The notes under the pieces were generated by a model. That model made no database searches. It saw nothing but the letters and a program-made list of their open reading frames with translations, and was not told the DNA's origin. Below are positions 22,304 through 34,250 of a DNA stretch of 64,000 nucleotides, piece after piece. The stretch covers positions 330,767 to 394,766 of the forward strand of contig MNCI01036652.1 of the NCBI GenBank assembly GCA_015680685.1, given 5' to 3'. Both the position numbers and the translations under genes were made by a program. Numbering within the stretch: position 1 is the stretch's first letter; the number at the start of each line of letters is the position of its first letter. Origin of the DNA: Gnetum montanum. Its lineage: Eukaryota; Streptophyta; Gnetopsida; Gnetales; Gnetaceae.

Positions 22304-23867
22304 TATTCTCTGGAATTCGATAGTCTGTCTTTGTCTGTCAATCTGAATAGAATTATGTATGAATTTTAAGAAATTAAATGTGATGAAATTCTTGTTATGC
22401 ACCAATCCAATTTTGACAAAGCAACTATAGTGAGAGTTACCCTTTTATCGTATCTTCCATTTTGACTGAAGTAGTAGCGACTTTGATTGGACTCTTGTAT
22501 ATTTAAACTTACAAGGTGGTGTTTTAATCTCAAAAAACACTTGGGATACATCAATCAATCAGTTCCTTTTTATGGTCAAGAGGCTAATTACCAGCCTCAA
22601 TCAAGAGAGTTCTCCTTTGTCATGGTAAAATAATATTATCATCGTAACAATGAGGGGGAGTTCTTTGGGAGTTCTCTTGGTCACGATTATGTTTTTTTTT
22701 GACTTTGCCATGGTAAATCAATTACTATCATAATGTTGGGATTAGAGATGAATGTTTTCATGGCAATTATTATTTGTGAGTGTTAGCTACTTTGTAACGT
22801 GGACTTGTCCTTGGAAAATCAAGTCTTAGTGCATACATTTGAGATTTTTTAATTTGAAAAATATAAAAAATCCTCTTGGCCAAATAATAGATATATAGCA
22901 TAAACATATAGCTAAACTAGTTATGAAAAGTGAATGTATGTATGATGATGTATGCAATTTGTGATTATGCTTGTTTGTAGTTTATTGGGTTGTGTTTTTA
23001 ATAACGATGTTTGTGTGGATTGAAAGGGTCTATTAGAAAATATATATCTCTAGTAATATCTATTAATTGCAGTAAATGTGTACAAAATTAAGAGTGTTGA
23101 ACACTTTGTCTATATAATGATCTAAAACTAGGATTGGTAGCTTAAATAATTCTTGTAAAGTTACTGTGAAGATTTATTAATTTGTTCTAAAGAAATTTAT
23201 TCTACGATATCAAAGCTCATTTTCTACCATTTCTATTAGGCATAATTAGCAAATTTTATTCTAATGCTCTACATTATTTATCTTTATTCAATAGTGTTGG
23301 GATTCAAGTCTTTACTAAGCATTTACATGGATATAGAAATAGTTGCAATAGGTTTTCATTTCATTATGCATGTTGACTTTTAAGTGAAGCTTCAGTAGGG
23401 TTTGAATTCATGTTTTGAATTTATGCTCTAACATTTTGTTGAGAATGTTTTGAATTTATTATTGCATTTGAATTTTCAATACCCTATTTGTGTAGGCATA
23501 GTTTTCCAAAATTTATTATTGTATTCAAATTTTCAGCAGGTTACTTTTGTACCTAAATTCTATCCTTTACAGTGTCATCCTTGTGATTTTAAAATGATCT
23601 CTTATGAGGTCTTATTGTTGATGTAGAAAATAAGTGTAATTTCATTCACAAACAACCATTTAGTTTTCAACAATGTTCTATGTGAAGGCAAATTATTTAT
23701 TTATTGACAAGTGCATGTAATTTCATATTGCTTGTGTACTTATTCATGAAACATTTGTTTAAATTAACATTACTAAATAAAAAAACATTATTTGTACTAT
23801 GATTATGCATGTGTATATCATTACAAAAGGTCCAAATGCCTTTATTGGAAGGTCAAATTAGGTTCAT
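22304..23867. other. 3' flank of the host gene; no further gene seen
   Basis: AT-rich spacer. AATAAAATG-like and other A-rich words follow the stop codon, but no single polyadenylation site stands out. Only short chance frames are present. Confidence 0.5.
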
Positions 23868-24662
23868 TGATGTGTGATGTTAGTTCACTTTGCAATTGAT
23901 AAAATGGTTTATCATGTAGACTACGATATCATAGATCTGCATACGTCATTGTAATACGATTTTGTGGGCCATGGTCATGCCTATAAATGTCAACCCACCA
24001 TTGTGTCAGAAAGGCAAGTTTTGTCCAACATTTAGTGAAATTTTTGCAGTTTGTTTTTGTAATGTTTGCAGTGTGGTGAATTACAATGGATTGTTCTTGG
24101 ATATAATTCATGAATAGAAATAAAGATTGAGATTGTTCTTCATCATTGCAAAATATCACTTAGCACAGATTTATTTGCCATGTTGTTTACATTTACTAAG
24201 TCATTTACATTTCCTAAGTCATTTACTATTCTAATATTTATTAGTAAGGCATAATAAGTAAGATTGGTTTCAAGTGTACAATGTAATTGTTTGGTAATCC
24301 AGTAGTGACTTTGCTTAATTCACTTGGTAATAAAGTTACTTGGTAATCCCAATAACAGTTACATCAGCCTAGAACGTGCACATAAAACTAGGAATGAATG
24401 ATATTACCATAGGATAGAACAATTTTACGTTTTCATTGTACTTAAAAATAGCATTCACATCCACTTTTAATATGTTCACACTTAGTCTTATTAAGAGCTA
24501 GTCAACATCAGTTATCATGTACCTCACTAAGAGTTAAGCCATACGATTTGCACTTTGCTAACTCACTAGTGTACTTACATTATCTATTTGTATATTATGA
24601 TCTAGTTATGTGAGAACACTTGACTTGTATGGTTGGGTGTTGTAATACTCAATTGCTTATCA
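23868..24662 (+). repeat. Old solo LTR-like remnant of the Athila-like family
   Basis: The right end reads CTTGTATGGTTGGGTGTTG...CTTATCA, matching the end of the 1902-2752 LTR (TTTGTATGGTTGGGCGTAGG...CTCATCA). The interior has AATAAAG near 24,119 and the U5 motif family (TTTGGTAATCCAGTAGTG, CTTGGTAATCCCAATAAC) at about 24,292-24,355. The start TGATGTGTGATG at 23,868 is my best guess. The 5-bp flanks TTCAT and TTAGC do not match, so the target duplication is lost or the start is wrong. Confidence 0.5.
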
Positions 24663-24829
24663 TTAGCGTCCTTACTAAGGAAGTGTCAATGTTTGCTAGT
24701 AAGTTGATTTTACGAAGTTTGTTGTATTAAGTATCCAAAGTACATATTTCATACGTAGAAAAATTTCTTAAAATGTACACACATACTAAAGTGTTAAACA
24801 AACTAAAATGATTTCTACAACTAAAGTGA

Positions 24830-25328
24830 TGTAACACCCTACCTTAGTTAGGGTAAGGTGATGTCTAGGATCAAGTAATCTTACAAAGGAAGCATGATAA
24901 CTAAAAACCAATGATGTGTAGAATACATGATATTAAGGAATGTCAAACTAGACAGAAATTTCCTACCACACTAAAAACTAAACATACATATCAATTCATT
25001 TTGATAACATATATGAAAAAAACACATAAACACCATCATCATATATATAAGAGTACAAAGAGTTTCATACAATGATACATAGTCCATACTACTGTACATG
25101 CAATATACATTAACCAAGCACTAAAGATTTTTCCCTCCTCGACTCTCCCTCTCTGTGTTTGTCTAGGCTTTTGTGCCTTTCATCTGTAATTTAAATAAAG
25201 TCAATACACAACTAAGTGGGAAGCCTTTACACTTCCCTTGCTAGATGATTGACAAGTGCTACACTAGAAAAGAGGAGTGGGGTATAAGGTAACTTGTAAC
25301 AATTGTTAGTCTTACACATGCTCAAAAC

Positions 25329-25362
<34 letters not shown>

Positions 25363-27684
25363 ATATCATCCATAATGCTAACATACTATTATACAATCAT
25401 AGATAAAGCCATGGTTCAACATCATCGATCATGCCCATGTCATCATACCCATGATATACCATTAAACAATCCATGATTCACACAATCATAATCCAATCAA
25501 ATCACATATTATCAATGATATGACTCACATACGAGTCTCATCATATACATAGCCAATGTGGTTGATAGCATATTTGCACTTAGTGTAGCATGTGAACTAT
25601 TGCGATGGGTACTCATAATAGCCATTACCTGTAAGTTTTTTATTAATTTTTTATTTATCCAACTGGTACTAGAGTTCGTCAACCTATTACCTACAACCAC
25701 TAGCCTTCTGAAGGATTGGCAACAGGGATGAACATACCTATGTCATGTACCAGCTATAGGGACCAACACACCTATGCTCTCTCACTTTCAGGATGAGGCC
25801 TGAGATAGGAGCCTTACTAATGCATCACAGTGGGGGTCAATCCATACTACCTCCAGGATGCCTCATCACCAATCGGTCCACACCCTTATGCTAGCACCAC
25901 CCACTAATGACCGTCATAAGCATTGTTGTGAAAACATGTACACATTTCAGCTAGCTTACGCCAACACGTGTCATAAGCACAACACACCCAAACAAACATA
26001 ACCACACATATCGACACCTAATAGTTATAGTCATTCCATAAAAACAATACCACCATTCGACAAACAACATGAATACCTCGATACGACAAAACAATACCAT
26101 ATTTCTCAAATGGCATGTATTTCCATACAAATAACCACTATAATAACCTTCAAAATGATATATGCCTAAAGAAAAAACTAATTCCATAATTAGAAAGTAC
26201 TTCTCAAAGATCCCAACAACACTAATTTTACTTAAATCGGACTCCTAGAAGCAAAGATATGCACGTTCAAAGTTTGATTAATAAAACAATATTTAAATAA
26301 TATTTAATTACCACTAGGAAGGATTGAAACTCCCTAAAATGCTTGCGCCCTAATAGGCCCTGCAAATATCATATTCCAATCATACGAGTCTCATCAACAT
26401 TACATATCATATTCTACAAGTCCACATCATACCATACATTGCATATATATTAATACACAATTCAGAACCAAAATTGAACAATTTTGGGAAATAGATAAAA
26501 TAACATGTTCAAACTCAATCTTTAAGCTATCCACCTCACATGCCCACATTTCATAATCATATAAAGTAATCCAACACAAAAATAAAGGGAAAAGATAAAG
26601 ACAATCCACCAATTAAAATTGTTAGGTAGAAAGGTCAAAATAAGTAAAAAATCCTCAAAAATTTGACATGACTCCATTTTGCTCCTAACAAGTTCTGTAC
26701 CCATGTAGATATGACCGAAGCAATTGCACATCTAGGTTTAGAGCAAGAAAAAACTGTCCACAATGCTCAAAATTTAGAAAAATGTGAAACAGATGAAGAG
26801 AGAAGAAAGAAAAACGAAAGAACAGGCTCTTATGTGTTTTTGTTAATGCAAACAGAAAAAATAGAAACCAAAAACCCAATTTCTATGGGCAAGTGATGGT
26901 AAGGCAGTGGATAAAAAAAAAAAAAACAAACATAAAATCTATACTTTCACTTTATGCTTTGTATAAAAAGGAAAAAAATCAACAATGTTCTTCTTTTCTC
27001 ACATGACATGAGTTCACTTTTTCTTTTTTTTTTCCTTTTGAATTATTTATTATTATTTTTAAATGAATGATTTTCATAAGCTATCCTTCTTCTTTTTCCT
27101 CTACAACTAATGCCGTAAACTTTAAGCATGCATAACAAACACACCAAGACTCTAGATCAAAATCCATTTGAACCTATGAGATCCTTATCATACACACTAC
27201 ACATTCACATGTCAAAACCACACCCAAACATCATTCAACATAGTGCTATAGTATAAATGCCTAAATACGGAAATCACACATAAAGCATAAAGACATACTG
27301 CATAGGTGCTCTTGTATGTCAGTCCAACAGCCCTACCAGCAACCTCACGTATCTCGCAAATCACACAAGGCTCATGTACATAATCATGTTAGTTCAACAT
27401 GTAAAGACATCATAATCGTAACATAAAGAAAAAGCCTCATAACATATAAAATACATTTATATTACATTAACTTGTCCCTAACAACCCATTGGGACTCCAC
27501 ATGTAATGTATAAATTGTAAGCATATGACCATACCTAATGTCTTTAGATGGGATGTAACACTCTTCCCTCCTTGATAATCTTCCTCATGGAAGAGCTTAG
27601 GATGGTCTACACGCATCTCAGTCTCCACCCCCCAAGTAGCCTCTGAAGCTCCATGTCTACACCATAAAATATTGACCATAGGTA
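24830..27684 (-). mobile_element. Tekay/Del-like gypsy fragment, 3' LTR end (inverted)
   Basis: On the minus strand, 27,684-27,561 encodes the end of a chromodomain-type polyprotein (PMVNILWCRHGASEATWGVE) and then a polypurine tract AGGAGGGAAGAG. This is followed by a complete LTR of 2,731 bp (27,560 down to 24,830) starting TGTTACATCCC and ending AGGGTGTTACA. The first about 1.7 kb of this LTR matches the plus-strand LTR at 31,543-33,240. The fragment stops exactly where the plus-strand RT of the same kind of element begins, an inverted junction. Confidence 0.8.
25331..25361. repeat. (CA)n microsatellite inside the LTR
   Basis: About 15 CA units in the U5 half of the inverted LTR. The corresponding part of the other LTR copy is missing, so its age cannot be compared here. 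Confidence 0.95.
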
Positions 27685-28640
27685 TCATCAAGTGCGGGTT
27701 TGTGAATAGGATGTGTTAAAGATGGCATTTAGAACATGGTATGGCCATAATGAGTTTTTGGTGCTATCCTTTGGGTTGACAAATGCACCAGTAGTTTTCA
27801 TGCACCTTATGAATAGTGTGATGTGGCCATTCCTAGATCAGTTTGTCATTGTGATCATAGATGATATATTAGTATATTCTCCTAATGAGCAATTGCATGC
27901 AGAGCACTTGTGGATAGTCTTCTAGAATTTAAGGGAGTACCAACTATATGCTCAGCCATCCAAGTGTTCATTTTGGCAATCAAAGATTCAGTTCTTGAGA
28001 CATGTGGTGTCAGGAGCTGGTATCTCTACAGACCTTGCAAAGATTGTAGTCATTTGTGATTGGCCTATGCTACAATTAGTAGTGGAGGTACGAAGCTTCT
28101 TGGGATTAGCAGGACATTACCGGAGGTTTGTGAAACATTTTTCTTACATAGCATCTTCTTTGACCCGATTGTTGACGAAGGAGGCTAACTTTACTTTAGG
28201 CCCAGCTTGTCAGGTTGCATTTGAAGAGTTGAAGCATAGATTGATGACTACTCAAGTGCTAATATCTCCTACACCGGGACATCGATATGATGTTAGTATT
28301 AATTCTTTAGGGGATGGATTTGATTGTGTGGTGATGTAGGATGGACAAGTTGTGGCTTATGCATCTTGTCAATTGAGGTCACATGAAACTAGATATCCCA
28401 TGCATGATCTAGAGTTGGGTGCTATGATATTTGCATTGAAGATTTGGTGGCATTATCTATACGGGGAGTAGGTTACTATTTGGGCTGATCATAAGAGCCT
28501 CCCATATCTTATGAGTTAGCCACAATTAAACTTTCAACAATGTAGATGGGTGGAGGTACTTGTTGATTTTGATTTCACTATTAAATACAAGCTTGGTAAG
28601 ACTAATAAAGTAGCAAATGCATTGAGTAGGGTGGAAAGTA
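27681..28640 (+). pseudogene. Chromovirus RT and RNase H, first copy, degenerate
   Basis: The RT begins abruptly at YHQVRV and continues with [33 protein letters not shown] (active-site Asp-Asp kept), LREYQLYAQPSKCSFW and [18 protein letters not shown]. RNase H follows ([78 protein letters not shown]). These phrases are those of plant chromoviruses of the Tekay/Del branch. TAG codons replace expected Gln at several places. gag, protease and the RT N-terminus are absent because the sequence flips orientation at about 27,683. Confidence 0.85.
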
Positions 28641-28836
28641 AGTTTAATAACTTGATAATCCAATTAGATTTACAAGAGTAGATACAAGAGCAACAACAAC
28701 ATGATCCATGGTGTCAGGAACTGAGGCAACAAATTACCTCTGATGGACCAATCTCTATGGATAGTCATGGAGTATTACAGAGGGATGGTCGATTATGTGT
28801 TCTAGAAGCTCTATGAATTCAGTTGATGGAAGAGGC

Positions 28837-29447
28837 NNNNNNNNNNNNNNNNNNNNNNNNNNNNNNNNNNNNNNNNNNNNNNNNNNNNNNNNNNNNNNNN
28901 NNNNNNNNNNNNNNNNNNNNNNNNNNNNNNNNNNNNNNNNNNNNNNNNNNNNNNNNNNNNNNNNNNNNNNNNNNNNNNNNNNNNNNNNNNNNNNNNNNNN
29001 NNNNNNNNNNNNNNNNNNNNNNNNNNNNNNNNNNNNNNNNNNNNNNNNNNNNNNNNNNNNNNNNNNNNNNNNNNNNNNNNNNNNNNNNNNNNNNNNNNNN
29101 NNNNNNNNNNNNNNNNNNNNNNNNNNNNNNNNNNNNNNNNNNNNNNNNNNNNNNNNNNNNNNNNNNNNNNNNNNNNNNNNNNNNNNNNNNNNNNNNNNNN
29201 NNNNNNNNNNNNNNNNNNNNNNNNNNNNNNNNNNNNNNNNNNNNNNNNNNNNNNNNNNNNNNNNNNNNNNNNNNNNNNNNNNNNNNNNNNNNNNNNNNNN
29301 NNNNNNNNNNNNNNNNNNNNNNNNNNNNNNNNNNNNNNNNNNNNNNNNNNNNNNNNNNNNNNNNNNNNNNNNNNNNNNNNNNNNNNNNNNNNNNNNNNNN
29401 NNNNNNNNNNNNNNNNNNNNNNNNNNNNNNNNNNNNNNNNNNNNNNN
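28837..29447. other. Assembly gap (611 N)
   Basis: A run of N. The 823 bases before it (28,014-28,836) recur after it (29,448-30,270), so the gap is probably an unresolved overlap rather than missing unique sequence. Any open frame spanning it is an artefact. Confidence 0.98.
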
Positions 29448-30270
29448 GAGCTGGTATCTCTACAGACCTTGCAAAGATTGTAGTCATTTGTGATTGGCCT
29501 ATGCTACAATTAGTAGTGGAGGTACGAAGCTTCTTGGGATTAGCAGGACATTACCGGAGGTTTGTGAAACATTTTTCTTACATAGCATCTTCTTTGACCC
29601 GATTGTTGACGAAGGAGGCTAACTTTACTTTAGGCCCAGCTTGTCAGGTTGCATTTGAAGAGTTGAAGCATAGATTGATGACTACTCAAGTGCTAATATC
29701 TCCTACACCGGGACATCGATATGATGTTAGTATTAATTCTTTAGGGGATGGATTTGATTGTGTGGTGATGTAGGATGGACAAGTTGTGGCTTATGCATCT
29801 TGTCAATTGAGGTCACATGAAACTAGATATCCCATGCACGATCTAGAGTTCGGTGCTATGATATTTGCATTGAAGATTTGGTGGCATTATCTATACGGGG
29901 AGTAGGTTACTATTTGGGCTGATCATAAGAGCCTCCCATATCTTATGAGTTAGCCACAATTAAACTTTCAACAATGTAGATGGGTGGAGGTACTTGTTGA
30001 TTTTGATTTCACTATTAAATACAAGCTTGGTAAGACTAATAAAGTAGCAAATGCATTGAGTAGGGTGGAAAGTAAGTTTAATAACTTGATAATCCAATTA
30101 GATTTACAAGAGTAGATACAAGAGCAACAACAACATGATCCATGGTGTCAGGAACTGAGGCAACAAATTACCTCTGATGGACCAATCTCTATGGATAGTC
30201 ATGGAGTATTACAGAGGGATGGTCGATTATGTGTTCTAGAAGCTCTATGAATTCAGTTGATGGAAGAGGC
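29448..30270 (+). repeat. 823-bp repeat of 28,014-28,836 (RT connection and RNase H)
   Basis: From GAGCTGGTATC to GGAAGAGGC this segment repeats 28,014-28,836 with only two differences that I found (near 28,403 and 28,416 in the first copy). After it, reading continues smoothly into integrase (LMEEAYMSRYQMHLG), while the first copy stops at the gap. The second copy is therefore the one contiguous with the element; the first may be an unmerged contig end or a haplotype copy. Confidence 0.9.
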
Positions 30271-31110
30271 CTACATGAGTAGATACCAAATGCATCTAGG
30301 TAGTTAGAAAATTTACCAGAGTCTATGATGGATGTATTGTTGGCTTGGTGTGAAGAGGAATGTAGGAGAGTATGTATCTCAATGTTTAATTTGCTAGCAA
30401 GTGAAGATAGAGCATTAGAGACTTGGGAGATATTTGGATTCCCATGATATTCCTTAGTGGAAGTGGGATGCCATTGGTATGGATTTCATTGTTGATCTTT
30501 TGTGAGCTCGTAGTGGCCATGATGCTATATTAGTAGTTGTTGATTTGTTGATAAAGTTTGCCCATTTCCTTGCCACATGATCATTAGTAAGTGTAGTAGA
30601 AATTGGACATCTCTTTCTTGTAGAAATAGTGCAGTTGCATGGTGTGCAATGGTGGATTATTAGTGATAGAGATGCTTGATTCATGTTACATTTTTGGTAG
30701 GCATTTTAGAACAAGATGGGTACAAAGCTGACTATGAGTTCAACATATCATCCACAAACTAATGGTCAGATTGAGTGGATGAATTAGATTCTAGAAGACA
30801 TGTTGAGAGCCTGTGCTTTGTAGTATAGAGAAGGTTGGGATCAGATGCTACCATTAGCTAAATTTGCATATAATAACATTTATTAGGAGACTTTGTAGGT
30901 AGGAACATATGAAATTTTATATGGTAGGCCACGTAGAACACATGTATGTTGGGATACCATAGAAGATCATTAGTAGGTAAGCACAGATTTGGTGAGGTAG
31001 ACTATAGAGCGGATTCGAGAGATTCGAGATAGATTGAGAGTTGCATAGGATAGGTAGGTAGCATATGCCAATCAAAGTCGAAGGCCACTAGAGTTTGTAG
31101 TTGGAGATCA
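30270..31110 (+). pseudogene. Chromovirus integrase, degenerate
   Basis: An HHCC-like start (MHLG...CLIC) precedes the DDE core: IGMDFIVDLL (first Asp), WWIISDRDA (second Asp) and YHPQTNGQIEWMN (Glu), then LPLAKFAYNN and YEILYGRPRRT. It would insert the element cDNA into chromosomes. Several TAG/TGA codons interrupt it, mostly where Gln, Trp or Arg are expected, so it is inactive. Confidence 0.82.
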
Positions 31111-31542
31111 TGTATTTATTCATGTTTCTCCCTTGAAAGGCCTTACTCGATTTGGCAAAAAAGGGAAACTGGCTCCTAGATACATTGGTCCATTTCAGGT
31201 GTTACAGCGAATTGGGAGAGTGACCTATCAGATAACATTACCTCCTTATTTGACACATGTTTATGATTTATTTCATGTATCTATGCTATGATGTTATGTG
31301 CCTGATGAACATTATGTGATTGACCATTTAGGAATACAACTATAGTCTAATGTCAATTATGTTGAGAAGCTAGTAAAGATTGTTGATCATATGTTGCGAC
31401 AGATATGCCGTAAAGTTGTACCTATGGTCAAGATTTTATGGAGTAGATATGGAGCTTCAAAGGCTACTTGGGAGGTGGAGATTGAGATGTGTGTAGCTCA
31501 TCTTGTGATCTTTCTAGAAGAAGATTCTCAAGGAGGGAAGAG
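31110..31542 (+). pseudogene. Integrase C-terminus, chromodomain and polypurine tract
   Basis: GDHVFIHVSPLKGLTRFGKKGKL, LAPRYIGPFQVLQRIG and LPPYLTHVYDLFHVSML are the usual chromovirus integrase tail. Then VEKLVKIVD...VVPMVKILWSRYGASKATWEVE gives a chromodomain-like module, which in this group targets heterochromatin. AGGAGGGAAGAG at 31,531-31,542 is the polypurine tract directly before the LTR. The matching inverted copy is at 27,561-27,684. Confidence 0.8.
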
Positions 31543-33240
31543 TGTTACATCCCATCCAGAGACATTAGGCATGGTCATATGCTTACAATTTATATATTAT
31601 GTGTGGAGTCCCGGTGGGTTTTCAAGGATGAGTTAATGAAATATAAATGTATTTTATATGCTATGAGGCTTTGTCTTTATGTTATGATTATGATGTCTTT
31701 ACTTGCTGAACTAACATGATTATGTACACTAACATTGTGTGATGTGGTAGACAAGCAAGGTTGTTGGTAGGGGTGTTGGATTGGGGTACAAGAGCACCTA
31801 TCCAATATGTCTTTATGCTTTATGTGTGATTTTGGAATCTGGGCATTTATACTATAGCATTATGTTGCGTGATGTGTGGGTGTGATTTTGGCATGTGAAT
31901 GTGTAGTGCATATGATAAGGATTTTGTAGGTTTAAACAAATTTTGATTTGGAGTCTTGGTATGTTTGTTATGCATAATTAAAGTTTATCGCATTAGTTGG
32001 GAAGGAAAAAAAAGAAGGATAGCTTATGAAAATCATTCATTTAAAAAAATAATAAATAACTCAAAAGGAAAAAAAAGAAAAAGAAAAAGTGAACTCACAT
32101 CACGTGAGAAAAGAAGCACATCATTAGTTTTTTTATGTTTATACAAAGCATAAGGTGAAAGTATAGGTTTTATGTTTGTTTTTTTATCCATCACCTTACC
32201 ACCACTTGCTTATAGAAATTGGGTTTTTGGTTTCTATCTTTTCTGTTCGCGTTAACAAAAATGCATAGGAGCTTGCTCTTTCATTTTTCTTTCTTCTCTC
32301 TTCTTCTGTTTCACATTTTTTTGAATTTTGAGCTTTGTGGATGGTTTTTTCTTGCTCTAAACCTAGATTTGGGATTGCTACGGTCATGTCTATGTGGGTG
32401 CAGAACTTGTTGGGAGTGAAATGAAGTCTTGCCAGATTTTTGAGGGTTTTCTACTTGTTTTGGCCTTTTTACCCAACAATTTTAATTGGTGGGTTGTCTC
32501 TACCTTTTCCTTGTATTTTTATGTTAGATTAGTGTATATGATTATGCGATGTGGGCATGTGGGGTAGATAGCTAAAAAGGATTGTGCTTGGACATGTTAT
32601 TTTGCCTATTTCCTAAACTTGTTCGATTTTGATTAGAAATTGTGTAGTAACATATATGCAATGTATGGTATGATGTGGACTTGTAGAATATGCTATGTGA
32701 TGTTGATGAGACTGGTATGATTGGAATATGATATTTTTGGGGCCTATTGGATCATGAGCATATCTGGGAGTTCCAATCCTTCCTAGCAGTAATTAAATAT
32801 TATTTTATTAATCAAACTTTGAATATGCAAAGCTTTACTTTTAGGAGTTTGATTTAAGTAAAATTAGTGTTGTTGGGATTGTTTTGGAAAGTAATTTCTA
32901 ATCATGGGATTGGTTTTCTCTTTGGGCATATATCATTTTGAAGGTTATTATAGCGGTCATTTGTGAAGAAGTACATGCAGTTTAAGAACTATGGTATTGT
33001 TTTGTTATATCATGGTATTAATGTTGTTTTGTCGAATTGTGGTATTATTTTCATAAAATGATTATACCTGTTAGGTGTGGATATGTGTGGTTATGTTATG
33101 TTATGTTTGGATGTGTTGTGCTTATGACATGTGTTGGTTTAAGCTAGTCAAAATGTGTACATGTCTTCATGATAACGCTTATGATGGTTGTTGGCGGGTG
33201 GTGCTAACATGAGGGTGTGGACCAATTGGTGATGAGGCAC
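31543..33240 (+). repeat. LTR of the Tekay/Del-like element, 3' truncated
   Basis: Starts TGTTACATCCC after the polypurine tract and follows the inverted LTR (27,560 to about 25,860) for about 1.7 kb, through shared words such as CACCTATCCAATATGTCTTTATG and GGTGATGAGGCA. At about 33,240-33,255 the match stops and unrelated sequence begins, so about 1 kb of its end is missing. Both copies share a pyrimidine-rich stretch (32,219-32,420) that is open in sense and antisense frames. Confidence 0.82.
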
Positions 33241-34250
33241 CATGGAGGGTATAATCCTTACACACGTCTGAACTTTGTTTCTAAAAAATATGATTTCAAG
33301 AGTACCACACCAAATACAAGTATTGAGCTCCACACTGAAGTGCTTCATCCTTGCAAAACCACTTAACTCCACAAGCTCCCAACAAGCTCAGAATGACACT
33401 TCAAGATCCCAGAACCTTTACAAAATTGAGCTCCCCATTTGAGTGTTTTGGCACTACAAAACTACTTAATCTTGCAGGATCTTGATAAGCTCATTAAGGA
33501 TGCTTTCTCATAAGAAGCACATCAACCTCGTAGGACAATAAGAAAAGAGTAAATGATACAAGGAAAGAATGTAACTATAATTACAAGTCCTTGTTGTTGA
33601 AGCTCAATTCAACAAATAATTTACATACAACTAACCAAATGATGTAACAATGAAGGATACAAGTACAAGAGTAAAGATTCAACAATGATTACTTTTATGT
33701 GGACAGTGCTTGCTCATTCCCAAAAATTTGATGTATTCTTATAGCTTTGGAGTTTTTGAAAACTCTTTGGAATTCATGCAATAGCTACCTAATTACTAAT
33801 ATAGATGTCTCTTTCAAAGTTAGGATGTCTACTTGAGATCTACGTCAATTCTAGAGAGATGTCTTCTTGAAGAATGGGATGCCTCTAGGGAGTTGTATAC
33901 TCTGCAAAGGAGATGTCTTCTATTTTTTAAGATGTCTTCCTATGAATGCATTCTTCTTGGTTGGGATGTCTACTTTTTCTTAGAGATGTCTTCTCAACCC
34001 CTTAGCTCTTGTTCTTGAGGCTTTATCTTGTTGATTTGGCTTCTTTCCAATGCTTGGAGCATCTTCATTTGGTTGAAGTCTTTGGTTTCAATCCATGCTC
34101 ATTCATGTTCTCATTTTGGCTTATTAAGTTGTAAGTCTCATTCTTTTTCCTTGAGTTCTTGCCCTACAAACACATCATCCATAACAAAAATTCTATTGAT
34201 CTCCATTTTCCTTAAGGTTTTGACATACCAAAAGGTCAACACTTAGATCT
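33240..34250. other. No gene seen
   Basis: Mixed unique-looking sequence. 33,800-33,990 repeats the word GATGTCTTCT and variants several times at irregular spacing. No protein motif was recognised in either direction. Confidence 0.4.

Noticed and set aside
28795-29773. Long open frames of 222-316 codons across the N gap on both strands
   Set aside because: They are open only because N codons are not stops; the real sequence on either side is retroelement RT/RNase H.
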